Origin: Pardosa pseudoannulata
Taxonomy: Eukaryota; Arthropoda; Arachnida; Araneae; Lycosidae
Direction of reading: 5' to 3'
DNA: 64,000 nucleotides
NCBI GenBank assembly: GCA_032207245.1
Contig: CM063505.1
Location: 169,091,390 to 169,155,389, forward strand
Shown: in pieces, positions 22,236-35,061 of the stretch
Layout: every line of letters starts with the position of its first letter
Numbering within the stretch: position 1 is the first letter of the stretch
Program-made: the position numbers and the translations under genes
Notes under the pieces: model-generated
Databases searched by the model: none
Told to the model about the DNA's origin: nothing
What the model saw: only the letters and a program-made list of their open reading frames with translations

Positions 22236-23759
22236 GTAATGTAATGGTGTAGTTATACACCACTGACTGTTGTTATTGCTGATGTCCTTAGCCCTACTTC
22301 CAAAGTCGGAAAACCGAATAAGAAACAAATAGCAAGGCAATGAAACAAACATAAACAACTTTTTAGTATTGTTACTGCACACAGGCAAATTTATGGAAGT
22401 GCTGCTATCACTTCAAAATGCAGTTCCATTGCTAAAGAAAGTTGGTTCTTCCTCAGGTAACAGTTAATCTTTATCCAGAATTTGACCCACGCCCTTCACG
22501 GCTGAGGTAAAAGCATATTAGTCTCGATACTCACTGGAAACAACTTTTAAGTAGTCTACCTGTTGAATTTTAAAGGGAGTAAGGAAATAGTCTTCCTCCT
22601 TTAAAAATTGAAGGAAGGAATCGATAACAGGTATAACAAACATCAGAATAATTATAAGTCAATGCTACAAGGATAAGCCATTAAAGTTGTCAATTGCAAA
22701 AATTAATTTTGAAAATAAGCTTTGAGTTAGAGATTTCCATTCTGAAAGACCCTCATCTATATTTTTGGATACAGCAATATATTATAAGCTAATCATTAGA
22801 CTTTTGGAAAAATTCTACATTGACAAAGACAAGGGATTATTGAATTTTTAACATTGAGATCACAAGAATCAGATCCAATGATGACGATTCAAGTTTGATT
22901 AATTAGAGACTGGAAATGCATCCAAGCAATGAAAAACCAATCAAGCATTTAAGGATCCTGAATTAAGAACCTTTATAGAACTTTATAGATACTTTAAAGA
23001 ACTTTATAGATTTTATAAAATCTTTACAGAACTTTTGCAATACCCTTTAACTTTTTACTATTCTAAACTGTAATAACCATTGTTGGCTGATGACTTCAAA
23101 CTAAACATACACATACATATTTTTGCTATTTAAAAATTCTTATGATATATTTATAAAAAAATTACTTTTTATTAAAAACCACGTACTCAAATATTGCACC
23201 CAACAGCCTATAAGGCAAACCTGTAAAGGAAAAACCTAAAAAACTTGATTTTCAAGTGAATCATTATGAAAACACACAAGTGATTTCTTGTACTCCTCTT
23301 AATGAGCACAAATATTTTAAAATAATTACAAAATTTATTATTATTTTTTTTTTTAAGAAAGCTTTGAGATTACTATAACTTTTACACTTAGTGCCTACAG
23401 TTTTCAATATTAATTAAAGTTTGTAAGTTTTCAAACCCACATTTAAAAGACAAAACTTCTGCAGAAATTTGCAAAAATAGAATGCTTTCAAATTATGTGC
23501 TAAAGGGTCCCAACTTAATTTTAACACAAAATATTATTATTAAACATGCTACATGTTTTATAATCCTTTATTAATTTATGTTAAATAAATAAAAACAATA
23601 TATATTGCAAAATGTCTTTATTTAAAAACAAAAATCTGAAATTACAAACAAAAATAAAATTATTAAAAGAGAAAAACAATTGTAACAAAATATAGAATAA
23701 TGATCAATTTTTAATAAGAAATATTAAGTTTCTTCTTAGCCTATGTAACTGTCTCTAGA
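22236..23759. other. Intergenic, nothing recognised
   Basis: AT-rich sequence between the desaturase and the hAT cluster; no credible exon, RNA gene or element end was found. Confidence 0.5.
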
Positions 23760-25216
23760 CAGGGTCGTAGTCACAAATTATATTCAGAGGGGGGCCAAGA
23801 GGACATACATTGTTTTTTATGAGTGATACTTCAGTAAAACCACAGGTTTTCTTACGTATGTATACAGGGTATCTGCCAAAATAAAATTTTTCAAATCCAT
23901 AACTTTTCATGACTTTCCCTGACTTAGCAGATCATTTTCCATGACTTTAAAACGCTTTCGTTAAAAGTATATATGAATAAAACTTCTGATGTACATAGAA
24001 ATAAAATATATGCTTTTAGAGAATTTACAGGAATTTTATCATAAAAAAAAACTATAAACTTACTTTATAAGTGTTAATAAACTCACATAAAAATAAATTG
24101 TTGTATCTACATACCTAAGTTTAATCATATAGCAATTTTTCAATCAAAATGTTTCCAATTTGAATTCAGGGTACTTTGGTATTATCCAGGTGACCATGAA
24201 TAATAGCCAAATATAACCCTATAATGTTTATATACAATATCCCTAGAAATAAACTTATATTTTGTGCAAAAATCTTAACTAATTTTTATTAAAAAATAAT
24301 TATTATTGCATTAATAAAATTTTAATCTACAATTTAAGAAAAAAACTAGAATAATATACATTTACCCACCCATTAAGCTTTCTTGCTTTGAGTTTCCTTG
24401 GTGAACAAATTTTACTTGGCAATATGGTCAATAGGATAATACATAAATATAGTATAATACCAAACTGTAACTTCAGTAAAATGACAAGTAAAAACAGAAT
24501 TAAACAATTCAATGCATTTTTTTTTTAATCGGTAGTTTAGTGGATCCATGACTTTTACTCATTTTGCTTGAAAAATCAAGACTTTCCATGACAAAATTAA
24601 TCCATTGTCTAAATCCATGATTTTCCATGACTTTCCAGGTGCGCAGAAACCATGTGTATACTCCTAATGAGTATCATAATACAAAGTGATTTTGAAATGT
24701 CAAAATGATTAAAAAGAAGGTTATAATGAACAAATTTAAAGACTAGAATAAGTAATGAAGTAACCACACAATGAATTTAATATTAAAATTAACAATGAAT
24801 AGGTATAAACTATATATGGTATTGAATTCTAATTTTTAAAACATAAGTATAACCAAATAAAAAGAATAATTTTGAAAGAAAATGAACATGCTTAAATTTT
24901 TTACTTGTGTCTTATAAAATATACTCACCTTGAAGATTTGCAAAAAAATTTCAAAATTTTTTCCGATTCTGCATTAATATTCTGATGAGTTGCTAAGAGG
25001 GCTAGTCAGTATGCTTTTACTTGTCAAATACAATTTGCACCTTCTTTTTAACTCAACACCATTAAACACATGTGCATAGAAAACACACTGTTTTCTATGC
25101 ACACCTAGGCAGATGACACAATCACACACATGGTTAATTTTCTTTCCATGAAAGGTCTTTATAGAATTTTGGTGGGTAGTCAGTCCCCTAAATCCTCCCC
25201 CCTGCCTACGACCTTG
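23760..25216. mobile_element. hAT-type element, 1.46 kb, non-autonomous
   Basis: Ends CAGGGTCGTAGTCA and, reversed, CAAGGTCGTAGGCA match at 12 of 14 bases. The 8-bp flanks TCTCTAGA (23752-23759) and TCTCCAGA (25217-25224) differ at one base. There is no transposase frame inside. A second inverted-repeat element appears nested within it. Confidence 0.85.
23866..24650. mobile_element. Nested inverted-repeat element inside the hAT element
   Basis: Ends CAGGGTATCTGC and, reversed, CATGGTTTCTGC match at 10 of 12 bases, and both are flanked by TGTATA. Both subterminal regions carry CCATGACTTT/TTTCATGACTTTCC motifs in opposite orientation. Exact class is not clear. Confidence 0.6.
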
Positions 25217-25404
25217 TCTCCAGATCTTGCTTAATTGTCAATAATTTGATTCACTTGTAGGAATTTATATTTAATCTGATTCAGATATTAGGTTTGGTTG
25301 CTGTGTACAGAAAAATTGAGTTTTATATAAATATATAACACAAAATGGTAACACACATTGAACTGCCTTGATAAATTATAATATTCTATGTGTATGCCTT
25401 AGTC

Positions 25405-26160
25405 CAGTGATTCCCAAACATTTCTGACAATGAACCCTTTATTGTAGAAAACATTTTACCATGAACCCAAAGTGAAATATAAATACATAACTTTTATAAT
25501 TTTAAATTTAATTCTTTTAATACTAAGATAAAAATAAAATGTAAATGAAACATTCTGATATTTAAAGTAGTATTTACTAAAACAATTACCTTGTTCTTTA
25601 AACTGTAATAAGATTATTCTTCATTATTATTGAGTGGATGGATGAGCTTGACGGATTATGGAGTTTATGTTTGGCTCTATGCTTGTAATATTTGCAAGTC
25701 TCCATACTAATTTCCAGTTTTGTTTTTATTTATTTATTTATTTTGTAATGAGGCTCATAACTATAAATCTGCATTCTACTAAATAGGAAAATAACAACTT
25801 CTGTACAGTGATCCAGGGCATAAAATTAGTACATTTCTGCAACCATAATTTATAGTAGCCTTGTTCAAGCAAATCCAAATTTATTAATAATAAGTTCCTC
25901 CTGCATCAGTATGGATTAATTTGAGTATGTAGATTTACTTACAAAGGGTCCAAGACCCAATCAGAGGTAACCTAGTAGAGAATTTCTTAAAATCATTGTT
26001 GTGTTATAAAAGTAATCGAATATTCATTTCAATTTCAGTAAAAAAAAAAAAAAAAAAGATAATATACTAATTTATTTGTCTGCATCCCGTCCTCCAAATT
26101 TTATTTACCATGGACCCCTCAGCAGTAATATAGATTCCTGGGGATGTATAGGTACCACTG
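25405..26160. mobile_element. hAT-type element, old
   Basis: Left end CAGTGATTCCCAAACATTTC and reversed right end CAGTGGTACCTATACATCCC agree at 14 of 20 positions, with CAGTG at the tips. The 8-bp flanks CCTTAGTC and CCATAATG match at only 5 bases. Subterminal AATGAACCC and CATGGACCCC motifs are opposed. An A-run lies inside. No coding frame. Confidence 0.65.
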
Positions 26161-26397
26161 CCATAATGACACCAAATGTTATATCATAAAAACTCTTTAA
26201 ATGAATTTTTCATGTGAAATCCCAAACTTTTTTGGTATAAACCTAGTTTTAACAAATGTTCATTTAAATATTGCTTTTGATGATGTTCAAAACTTTTATT
26301 TATCTTCTAAAAATATAAAATATTTCACCTTTTGAAAAACTAAATTACCATCTTACTCACTTTTAAAGCTTTGAAATATATATAAGACAGTACTTCT

Positions 26398-26520
26398 TAA
26401 ACTATTTTCAGTCATGACCCCTTTATATGACTGAGAATTTTTCAAAATCTCAGATATCATATATAAAATAATAATAAAATAAATATTTCCCACTAAGTTT
26501 TTTAAATTTTTTAATAAACA

Positions 26521-26571
<51 letters not shown>

Positions 26572-27038
26572 TACTTGAGAATTTGTATAAAGTATGTATA
26601 TATTAATGTTATAAAATCAAGTTTTAATGAAAGAAATTTCCTTGCATTAAAACTTTTGGACTAAAATAGCTGCATAGAAAATTAAATTTTCATGTAAGAT
26701 TTGACAATGCTGTTGGTGATGTTCAATATCATTGAAAAATCTTGTACAAAGATTTCACAATACTGTTAACTTACACCAAAATTTGACAATGACAATAAAA
26801 ATATTGGTTGCTATTATAGACAATGCCAAAAATAAAGTATCTTCAACATCAAATAATTCTTGTATTTAATAAACATTAAATCTATAAAAAAATCAGTTTT
26901 TATGATTATAAGACATTCATTCACAGAAGAATGTTAAAACATATATTTTTTAAAATTTTTAAGTCAAAAATTTTTTTTAACTCTAACAGTTTGCTTTTGA
27001 CCTTTGTTGGAGTTGAAGTTATAGTTTAAGAAGTGCTG
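26398..27038. mobile_element. hAT-type element abutting the zinc-finger 3' end
   Basis: Left end CAGTACTTCTTAAACTAT and reversed right end CAGCACTTCTTAAACTAT differ at one base. A perfect 8-bp duplication ATATAAGA flanks it (26390-26397 and 27039-27046). It contains a TA/TG microsatellite at 26520-26567 and no transposase. Its right flank is only 46 bp from the stop codon of the - strand zinc-finger exon. Confidence 0.95.
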
Positions 27039-27092
27039 ATATAAGACATGCACATAATAGATTAAAATCCTGTAGTTAATTATGTTCATCTA

Positions 27093-27532
27093 TCATAAAT
27101 CAAATCCCTTTGATAAGGCATAGTTGATATCTAAATCCTTACTGTCAGGATGTTTGACTTTCATATGACTTTTAACATGACATAACTGTGTTGAACGATA
27201 ATCACATATGAGGCACTTAAAAGGTTTTTCTCCTGTATGGATTCTCATGTGTTTCTGCAATTCAATTCGTTGTCCAAAGCCTTTAGAACAAATCTGGCAG
27301 ACAAAAGGTTTTTCACCAGTATGAATGAGCATATGCCGCTTGACATGGGATTTGTACAAAAATCCTTTACCACAGTAAGAACAATTATAAAGTGATTTGC
27401 CTGATTGGATGTCCAACTGGCAATTCAATGTAGCATCTTCATCGTTTCCTCTGGAGACAAATTTTGCACCTCTTAAAACATTTGCTTCTGAGAAAGAATG
27501 AATCACTGAATTCAGCATTGGAAACGTTTCTC
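27093..27532 (-). CDS. Terminal exon of a C2H2 zinc-finger protein (three fingers)
   Basis: The exon starts at 27532, directly after a good - strand acceptor (TTTATAATTTATTTTAG), with two bases completing a split codon, then ETFP, then the first methionine at 27518. Counting from that methionine, 141 aa follow. Fingers lie at residues 46-66 (C-X2-C-X12-H-X3-H), 74-94 (same spacing) and 102-123 (H-X4-H). The first two linkers are the canonical TGEKPF, which favours sequence-specific DNA binding in the nucleus. The stop is TGA at 27095-27093. The protein must continue upstream through exons I could not find, because nothing similar is open on the - strand between 27.6 and 42 kb. A lone 3-finger last exon is the arrangement seen in alternatively spliced BTB-zinc-finger genes, but no BTB domain is visible here, so the family is not assigned. 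Confidence 0.88.
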
Positions 27533-27915
27533 CTAAAATAAATTATAAAAGTTTATAAAATTAGTAAAGATTACACTAATATGTTTGAAGTATATGACAA
27601 AATAGGTTTCTTAAATATTATAAATGCTACATTAAAATACAGAAAGGATATTATATTTCCTTAAAGGAAAATTGTGTGTTCAAGGTAATAAAATGTTACT
27701 TTTCGATTTAAGAATACCTTACAAATTGACCTTAAAGTTCTTACCAAATGATAAATCCTTTGCAAAAGTTAAAAAAACACCTGGAGTTTAGTGAGGCTTT
27801 GATGAAAAACATAAACTTATTTCAGAAAAAAATTTAAATTTTTACGCAAATGTTATACCTAAATTTATTACATTTAATTAAAATCACAGACATAATTTAA
27901 CTCTTAAATGTTTAA
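27533..27915 (-). other. Start of the upstream intron of the zinc-finger gene
   Basis: Sequence upstream of the acceptor; AT-rich, no exon recognised. Confidence 0.55.
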
Positions 27916-28356
27916 CCCTCTGGCTGCTTATCTCGTGATTTCCGCGGGCATTTGCTTTTCTTCCTTTTTTTAAGAAGCGCATCCCACTTCTTCACCATTT
28001 AACCAGTGAAATAAATTATATACATTATTAGGCATTTAATTATATAATAAAAAGAATATGAGTAGAACTGTAGTTACATTAGGTAGTATAATTATAATTA
28101 TATCATGCAATAAATAGAAATTAACTGTAATTCAATTGAAATTTATTAAAAAAAATTTTTTTGTGATAACATCTGAAACTGGTTTTTTTGACAGTTTAAT
28201 TTCTCACGATAAAGTCTACATAAATCTTTCCTAGAAAGAAAAAGTGCATGTTCCATTTTTTTTAATATATATAGTTTTAAAATGTACAAATTTGAACCAA
28301 ATTTGAAAAGTACAAATTTGAACCGATTTTGATTAACAAATTGAGCAGTCAGAGGG
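27916..28356. mobile_element. piggyBac-type MITE, 441 bp
   Basis: Left tip CCCTCTGGCTGCTTATC and reversed right tip CCCTCTGACTGCTCAAT share 14 of 17 bases and are each flanked by TTAA (27912-27915, 28357-28360), the piggyBac target duplication. The left subterminal part is GC-richer than the neighbourhood. No coding capacity. It lies in the presumed intron of the zinc-finger gene. Confidence 0.9.
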
Positions 28357-28360
28357 TTAA

Positions 28361-29513
28361 TAGCTATCCATTATTGTTATTGCAGCATAGATTATACAAC
28401 CACAGTAAGACTTCATATAAAAAAAATTATATATTTATTTATTATACATAGCATAAAATATAATTTATATGTATATACAATATTTATGTTTGGAAATTCT
28501 TAAACTTCATAAGTATGATCATGTGTATTTCATTGTTTAAATATTGTAATAAAAACATTACAGATATCACTAAATGAAAATAGATTTTCTTACTTTATCA
28601 CTTTGAGCAGAATAGAAAAACATAAATAATATTGTAAATCAAGGAAAAACTTGAACAAGCTGCACTTCTGAGGAAGGTGGCTATTTTGATCATAAATGAT
28701 AATAAACTTTTAAGAGTTTTGTTGCTCTATCAACCAAGGTGTAGCTAAACGGCTAATTTTAACAAGAAATTAAATTTGAATAGACTGAACATCAAGTTTA
28801 GTTAATTTATAAAATGTCATTACAATACAATACAAGTATTACTATGAGTAATACTAGTATTATGATACAATTCGAGTAATTACAATATACTGATACACAG
28901 AAAAATGACTTCAAATTTTAAAAATTAAGATTGTCATAAAGTTATCTTTAAGATACAATCTACTGTGACAAACATATATTATTACAATTCATGCTTTGGT
29001 CAAAACAATAATTACTATAACAATAATTAGGGAAATCAAATTTATCAATGTACTATTTTTAAAAAAAGCCAAAAAACACAAAATTATTTTTTATTTATTT
29101 TTTAAATTCAGCTGACTTTAAAAGCCCTGTTTCATATGTTCTAATATAACATACGAGTATTAACATCATATACCATACATTACTATATATTCATACACCT
29201 TAAATCATTCAATGAGGTTTTATATCAATATTTAGACAGTGTTGAAACTACTCCTTTAATGTTTGAAATGGATACTACATGCCTTTAAGCAAATACACAA
29301 ATACACTATATGCATGTACTTAAACAGAAAACAATGGACTTTTTGTTAGAATTAATTACAGGCTTTATTTTTCTATATTTAATTAATGATTTATACTTTA
29401 AATATATATGATTCACTTGGAAATTGTAACACATCCATTATTTGAAAATTGCTTCAAATTTCTTTATTTTTAGGAGAAATTAACCTATTAACTAAAATTC
29501 ATATATGGTGGGT
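28361..29513. other. AT-rich, nothing recognised
   Basis: Presumed intron or intergenic sequence; no exon, RNA gene or element end seen. Confidence 0.5.
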
Positions 29514-29542
29514 ATATATATGTATATATGTGTATATATGTG

Positions 29543-29580
<38 letters not shown>
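29514..29580. repeat. TA/TG microsatellite
   Basis: TATATATGTG units followed by a pure (TG) run. Confidence 0.95.
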
Positions 29581-29583
<3 letters not shown>

Positions 29584-29888
29584 CAGGATTTAAATTGTAG
29601 ATTAATTTTAAAAGATTTTAATTAAGGGATTCAGTACTGGAAGTGACGCGGCATGATAAATTAGCCACATAAATACAGCTCACGCGCAGTGATCTGGAGC
29701 AGAGAGCAGAGCAGTGTGCACATTCCACGGACAGAGCTGTGGCTACCCGAAGCAGCTAAGCCTGCCTTTGTTAAAAGTTGCACTTCTGAGCACCAATATG
29801 CGACACCATTGAAGATGATTGATGAGTAATGAGATTGAATAAAGGTTGAAAACAATGTCAGGACTCTAGTGTCGTTTAGTGGAACGTG

Positions 29889-29891
<3 letters not shown>
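29581..29891 (+). mobile_element. Solo LTR bounded by microsatellites
   Basis: A 311-bp GC-richer block starts TGTCAGG and ends GTGTCA. It has a TATA-like ACATAAATACAG near 29666 and an AATAAA at 29838-29843, 48 bp before the end, in LTR order on the + strand. The left edge abuts (TG)n, the right edge (TA)n, which hides any target duplication. Confidence 0.6.

Positions 29892-29946
<55 letters not shown>
29892..29946. repeat. (TA)n microsatellite
   Basis: About 55 bp of pure TA. Confidence 0.98.
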
Positions 29947-29949
<3 letters not shown>

Positions 29950-30476
29950 TTCAAATACCAAAATAATGTACATTTAGCTAGAATTTAACTATGATAATAA
30001 GCTTCATTTTCCTTATAAAATTTAATCAATCCTGTATACTTAAATGTATCTGGTCTATACTTACTTACAATAACATTCACAATAAATTTTAAAAATAGAA
30101 AATAGAATTAATTTAAAGAAGATGAATGATAAATGTTACAAATAATTGCAATAATTCAATAAACTTCATATAAGTTTGCTTTATTCTATTCGAAACAATT
30201 ATGCAATAAAAATTAAAATCAACCATAATTACAAATTATATTCAATAAAAATTGATTCAAGCACAGCTGATATGCAATAAATACATTTAAGTAATGACAA
30301 TGAAGAATATATCCTTTAAACCATATGATAAGATAGTAGAATTTCCCTAAAAGTTTAATAGAATGAACATTATAAAACTAATTGTTATTGTGCATAGCTA
30401 TGCATATAACATTTAATCAACACAAACATACAAAAAAAAAAAAAAAAAAACATTACCTATCAATATCCCTTATAAG

Positions 30477-30477
<1 letters not shown>

Positions 30478-30512
<35 letters not shown>

Positions 30513-30532
30513 GGTAGAGATACATTTATAAA

Positions 30533-30570
<38 letters not shown>

Positions 30571-30616
30571 CGTATATATATATACATATATATATATATA
30601 GAGAGAGAGAGGGGGG
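30478..30616. repeat. Palindromic compound microsatellite (TC)n-(TA)n-(GA)n
   Basis: A (TC) run, about 100 bp of TA with small interruptions, then a (GA) run ending in G's. The two ends are reverse complements, so the whole block can fold on itself. Confidence 0.9.
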
Positions 30617-32912
30617 GAGATACTAAAAAATTATTTTGTAGGAATTATAACAATTATTAATCCTGAGAAAGATCATTGCTTTAAATACTAACATACTGAT
30701 TAAACACTGTGTAAAGATCTGAATTATTCACTAAAAGAATAATATACAATGATACAAGAAATTTTCATTATAAATTTTAAAAATTAAAATTAGAATTATT
30801 TTGAACAATATGACTGCACACAAATAATTCCATAAGAAGATGCAAAATTGTGCTTTATTCTATTCAAAACAATTACATGATTCAAGAAAACATTGAAATA
30901 CATTAAAAATGAAATTTAAAAAGGTCATAGTAACAAATTATATTTGATCTAAAATTTATTAAGAAACAATTGCTGTATAACAGATAAATTATATGACTAT
31001 TATGATTATTTCATTACTGCTATTTAAGAAATATTCAATTTCAGCATGTTAGGTTTCCTAATTAAAAGTTGATTTTATGATGAAATTTGCAAGACTAATA
31101 TTAAAAAGAGGCTTTATGTCCCCTAGCTTAATAATACTAATACATATTCCTAAAAAATAAGAACTGAAACCAAGTGAAATTTAACTACAATTCTTATGAC
31201 AAATGTGTAAAATAAAATTTGACTGTGTTGCAAGTTCATATTCTCATAAATCCAATTTAAAATTTACAACTTAAAGATGGGGAGAATCTTTCAAATTATG
31301 AAGTAACTGTAACTAAGTAGCCATTTTTAAAATTGTATCAATATAAACTGTTATGTGAAATGCGACCAAAATATATGACACAAAATATATAAATAAAACA
31401 AAAAATATGATTGTAAAATTATAACTGTATTCTCCTAAAAGTTCTGCATGATGCTAAACGCTACTGCACATAAAGGTTTAGATTAAAAGCATAACATTTA
31501 ATATACACATATTCATACACACAAACACACACACATATATGTATAAATAAACTATTTTGTAGGGACGATAGCATGATTATTAAATCTGAGAAAAATTATT
31601 GCTTTAAAATATGAGTATCAAACAATATTGCAAAATATTAAAAGTTACCATACATATGATGATGAAAACTTACACAATGTATAGATTAAATATATATATA
31701 TGTATATTAAAAATAAAAAATTTAATTAATTTGAAGATTGTTGGTAAATAACTGCAGTAATTTCATAACTAAACATTGCAGAAAAGTGTAACTATAATTA
31801 GGATTCTAATTTATTTGATTTAAAAACAATAAATAATTGCAGAGCTTTTAAATATCCTTAAAAACTACTAGAATTAAAATAATAATAGCTTGCAGTAAGC
31901 AATATTATTTATCATTATGCATCCAGATCATAGCAAAGTTTGTGCTGAAGGTGATGAAAATAATTCAATAAATTACAACATTAAATAATTATTATACTAT
32001 TGTAATAAGAAAGATTAACTTTTTTTATTATAATACTACTTGAAATATTTCTTAAATTATTGTGCAAACACACACAGTACAAGCATATGTAATATTATAA
32101 AATTCAACTGGCAAACTAAGATAGTCCCAAGAGGAACCAATGTTGCAATGGTACATGGTGTCATAAACAGCATTTAGTAGGTGAAAGTTACAAAAGATGT
32201 ATGTAGACTCAGAGTCCAGAAGAGACAAAAGATGGACATATATTGATTGATGAATGAATTTATGATTCTTCGAGATATGGATTTTTCAGTTCCCTAAATC
32301 TCAAAAGTATGTTACTTATAAATCTAAGAAAGATTTCGAAATCAATATCACAACTGATTTTTTAATTCTTTGGGCTGATACTCTTCCTATCATATCTTTT
32401 TGCAAGTCACTCAATAAGTGTACAAGTACTGCATGTCTTATGCATTGGGAACCTTTTTTTTTTTTGCTTTTAGTTGGTTTGATTATACTGATCTTGGTTT
32501 GACTGGTTTGAAATTCATAGTGTGTTTTATCGGAGATTTAGCAGACATATCCAGTATATATCTTAACATGTCTGAGAATCAATGTTTCATCACTGTATTG
32601 TTATGTTTTTATTGTTATAATATGACATTTAAACTTACATATGTTTGTTACAACTTTCACGCTCTCAAGATAATTTGATTTTGCCACTTAACATATAGGT
32701 ATATGTGTTAGTATGTATATATGTATATATATATATATACATATTTTATATATGTGTATATATATAGAGAGAGAGATAATTAGATTGCCCAAAAATTCAT
32801 ATTTATATATATAAATATATATACATACATTCGTTGATCAATATCTCAACTTTGTTTATCTTACTTGTCTTTTAGGGTTTGGGAAGCTATTTAAATGATT
32901 GTTTAGTAGATT
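30617..32912. other. AT-rich, only short microsatellites
   Basis: Small TA/CA runs near 31505-31545 and 32700-32770; the remainder shows no exon or element ends. The open frame at 32418-32678 is hydrophobic, T-rich and unlike any family I know. Confidence 0.5.
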
Positions 32913-33094
32913 TGTTTTGGTTTGGAGTGCTACGGTCTACTGCTTTGCTCTCAAGAGCTAAGAGCTAATACGGATGGGACCTACTACTTCAAGCCAATTC
33001 CAAACAGCTACAAACATCCATGCCTGCAGCAGGATTTGAACCCACAAACTCTGGTACTGAAGAGTAGTGCTCTACCATTCAACCATCATTTGCC
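32913..33094 (-). mobile_element. tRNA-derived SINE (family 1)
   Basis: Reverse of the family 1 consensus: tail side TTTTGGTTTGGAGTGCTACG, then ACAGCTACAAACATCCATGC, then the B box as GGATTTGAACCC, and the head ending ACCATCATTTGCC. It is an old copy in which many CG sites have become TG or CA. Confidence 0.85.
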
Positions 33095-34253
33095 ATATTG
33101 CTTGGTAGAATGTAATTTCCTTGGAAATTATTTCTCCTATTGTATACCTATTTCTCTTATGGTGATATTTTCTCCTATTGTATGAATATATCCTCCTGTA
33201 GCCTTTTACCATCAGTTGTTAGACAGCCAAGAGGTCTAAAAGGGTAAATATAATTTTCCAGAGCATTAACCTTTAGCATGCAAGTTATAGTTTTTGATAC
33301 CATTTATTTCCTTTAAACTGTAGTCAATAAATAGGTGTTTTTATCAAACTGATGCAAGTACAAAATTGTGTATCATGACCTGTAAGTAGATAAAAATGAG
33401 AGATGTTAGTGGTTAATTGAAAAAATTATCATTATTCTTATCTTGATGCATAAGATATTTTCACTCCTATTATTACACAATAATTATACTGTTATATAAA
33501 AAATAACAAAATTAATAAACATTTTATGAATTAGTTAATTTAAACAAACATTACAAATGATTTGAATTGAAGAATTTTGATTAAAGAACAAGTAGTATAA
33601 GATAAAATGAAAAAAAAAAGGAAAAGATTTGAAAACTAAGAAAAAGTCAAAAAGTAAATATTGATGTTACATATCTAATAGAGAAGTTTATAAATGAAAA
33701 GAAGTTTAAAAATGGTAAAATATTTCATGATAGTTATATTAGCAAACTTTCAAATATTACTGAACATACTTCAAATAGAAGGTTCTGTGGTATACCTTAA
33801 ATAATTCATATCAAATCATTTGAAAACACATGAATCTTGAACAAATATTTCAAAATTTCTTTTAATATCAGACATTTAAAATTAACTGCAATAAAGACAT
33901 TCTTCTGTTTTGCATACAAATAATTCTGATGCTGATAACCTACTAAATCATTAAAATTTTAAACTAAGTAAGAAAGGAGCTTTAAGAGATGTAAACAAAA
34001 TTTCCCCTGGTGATCCACTAAAAGTATACAAAATACTTTTATTCAAAACCCACAATCTACAAAAATATCAATTTGTGTACTTTCTACATATAAAGGGAAA
34101 CATTTTTGTTTGCTTTAAAAGCCAATACATTATAATTTTCACTACACTTACACAGCATTAAATTCATAATAAAATGCTTTTTCTACTAATTTATTATTAT
34201 TAACAAAAGTAATATATTATTCATGGCTGAAATGAATTTATAAATATTTATAC
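33095..34253. other. AT-rich, nothing recognised
   Basis: No exon, RNA gene or element end seen. Confidence 0.5.
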
Positions 34254-34885
34254 CATAGGTGGGGAACATGAAACCTTGAGACCATATGCAGCATGCATGA
34301 GTTTCATGTGTAGCCTTACAAAAGTTAGTCTTTGTATTAATATTTAACTATGTAGTTTACAGGATTTTGAAAAGTAATAAATTAAATAAAGAATGGTACA
34401 AATGTAATTTTTAGTGACTACAGGTGGCAAGAACTGCATAATTTTCAATTGTACTTTTTTATAATGCAATAAATCTATTTAAAATACTTGTACTAATATT
34501 ATTACTATTTTACTAAATGTCATTTTTCTTTGATTGCATTTTTTACGATGTAATAAATTTATTTAAAAATACTTTTACCTTACTATTTTTTATTTGAAAT
34601 GGTATTTAAATATTCATTTATTAAAGAGACAATTCAAGATTAATGTTATAACAAGCTATTACACTTATGTGAATGGGAAATTATTTTATAATTATTTATG
34701 TTTAATAATAAATAAATGACTTAAAGTTTTATTTTATACTAATTCATCTTAGTGTAATAAACAGAGAAATCTATTAAAAACTATTCATAAAATTGAAATT
34801 TCTAGGTATATCAACTTATGTGGCTTTCTTTATTACTGTCTAACTTAAATGTGGCTCTAATAGTAAAAATTCCCCCCCCCCTCTG
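34254..34885. mobile_element. Possible hAT-type element
   Basis: Left CATAGGTGGGGAAC and reversed right CAGAGGGGGGGGGAAT resemble hAT tips of the CAG-GGTGGGGAAC kind, and inner GAGACCATATG and ATGTGGCTCT parts look like related subterminal sequence. The 8-bp flanks ATTTATAC and GTTTATGT share only 5 bases. Confidence 0.4.
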
Positions 34886-35061
34886 GTTTATGTAATAAAA
34901 TATTGACAACATTTTCAGACACACAATGAATTACTACAAAATTTTAACACAAAAAATGGAAGTTAGCATATCATTTAGAGTTAAAATGGTAAATTTTGCT
35001 ACAGTCTTCAATTATTTTCAATTAATTTTGACAGCTTGATTTTGATTAAGCACTTGTTCCA

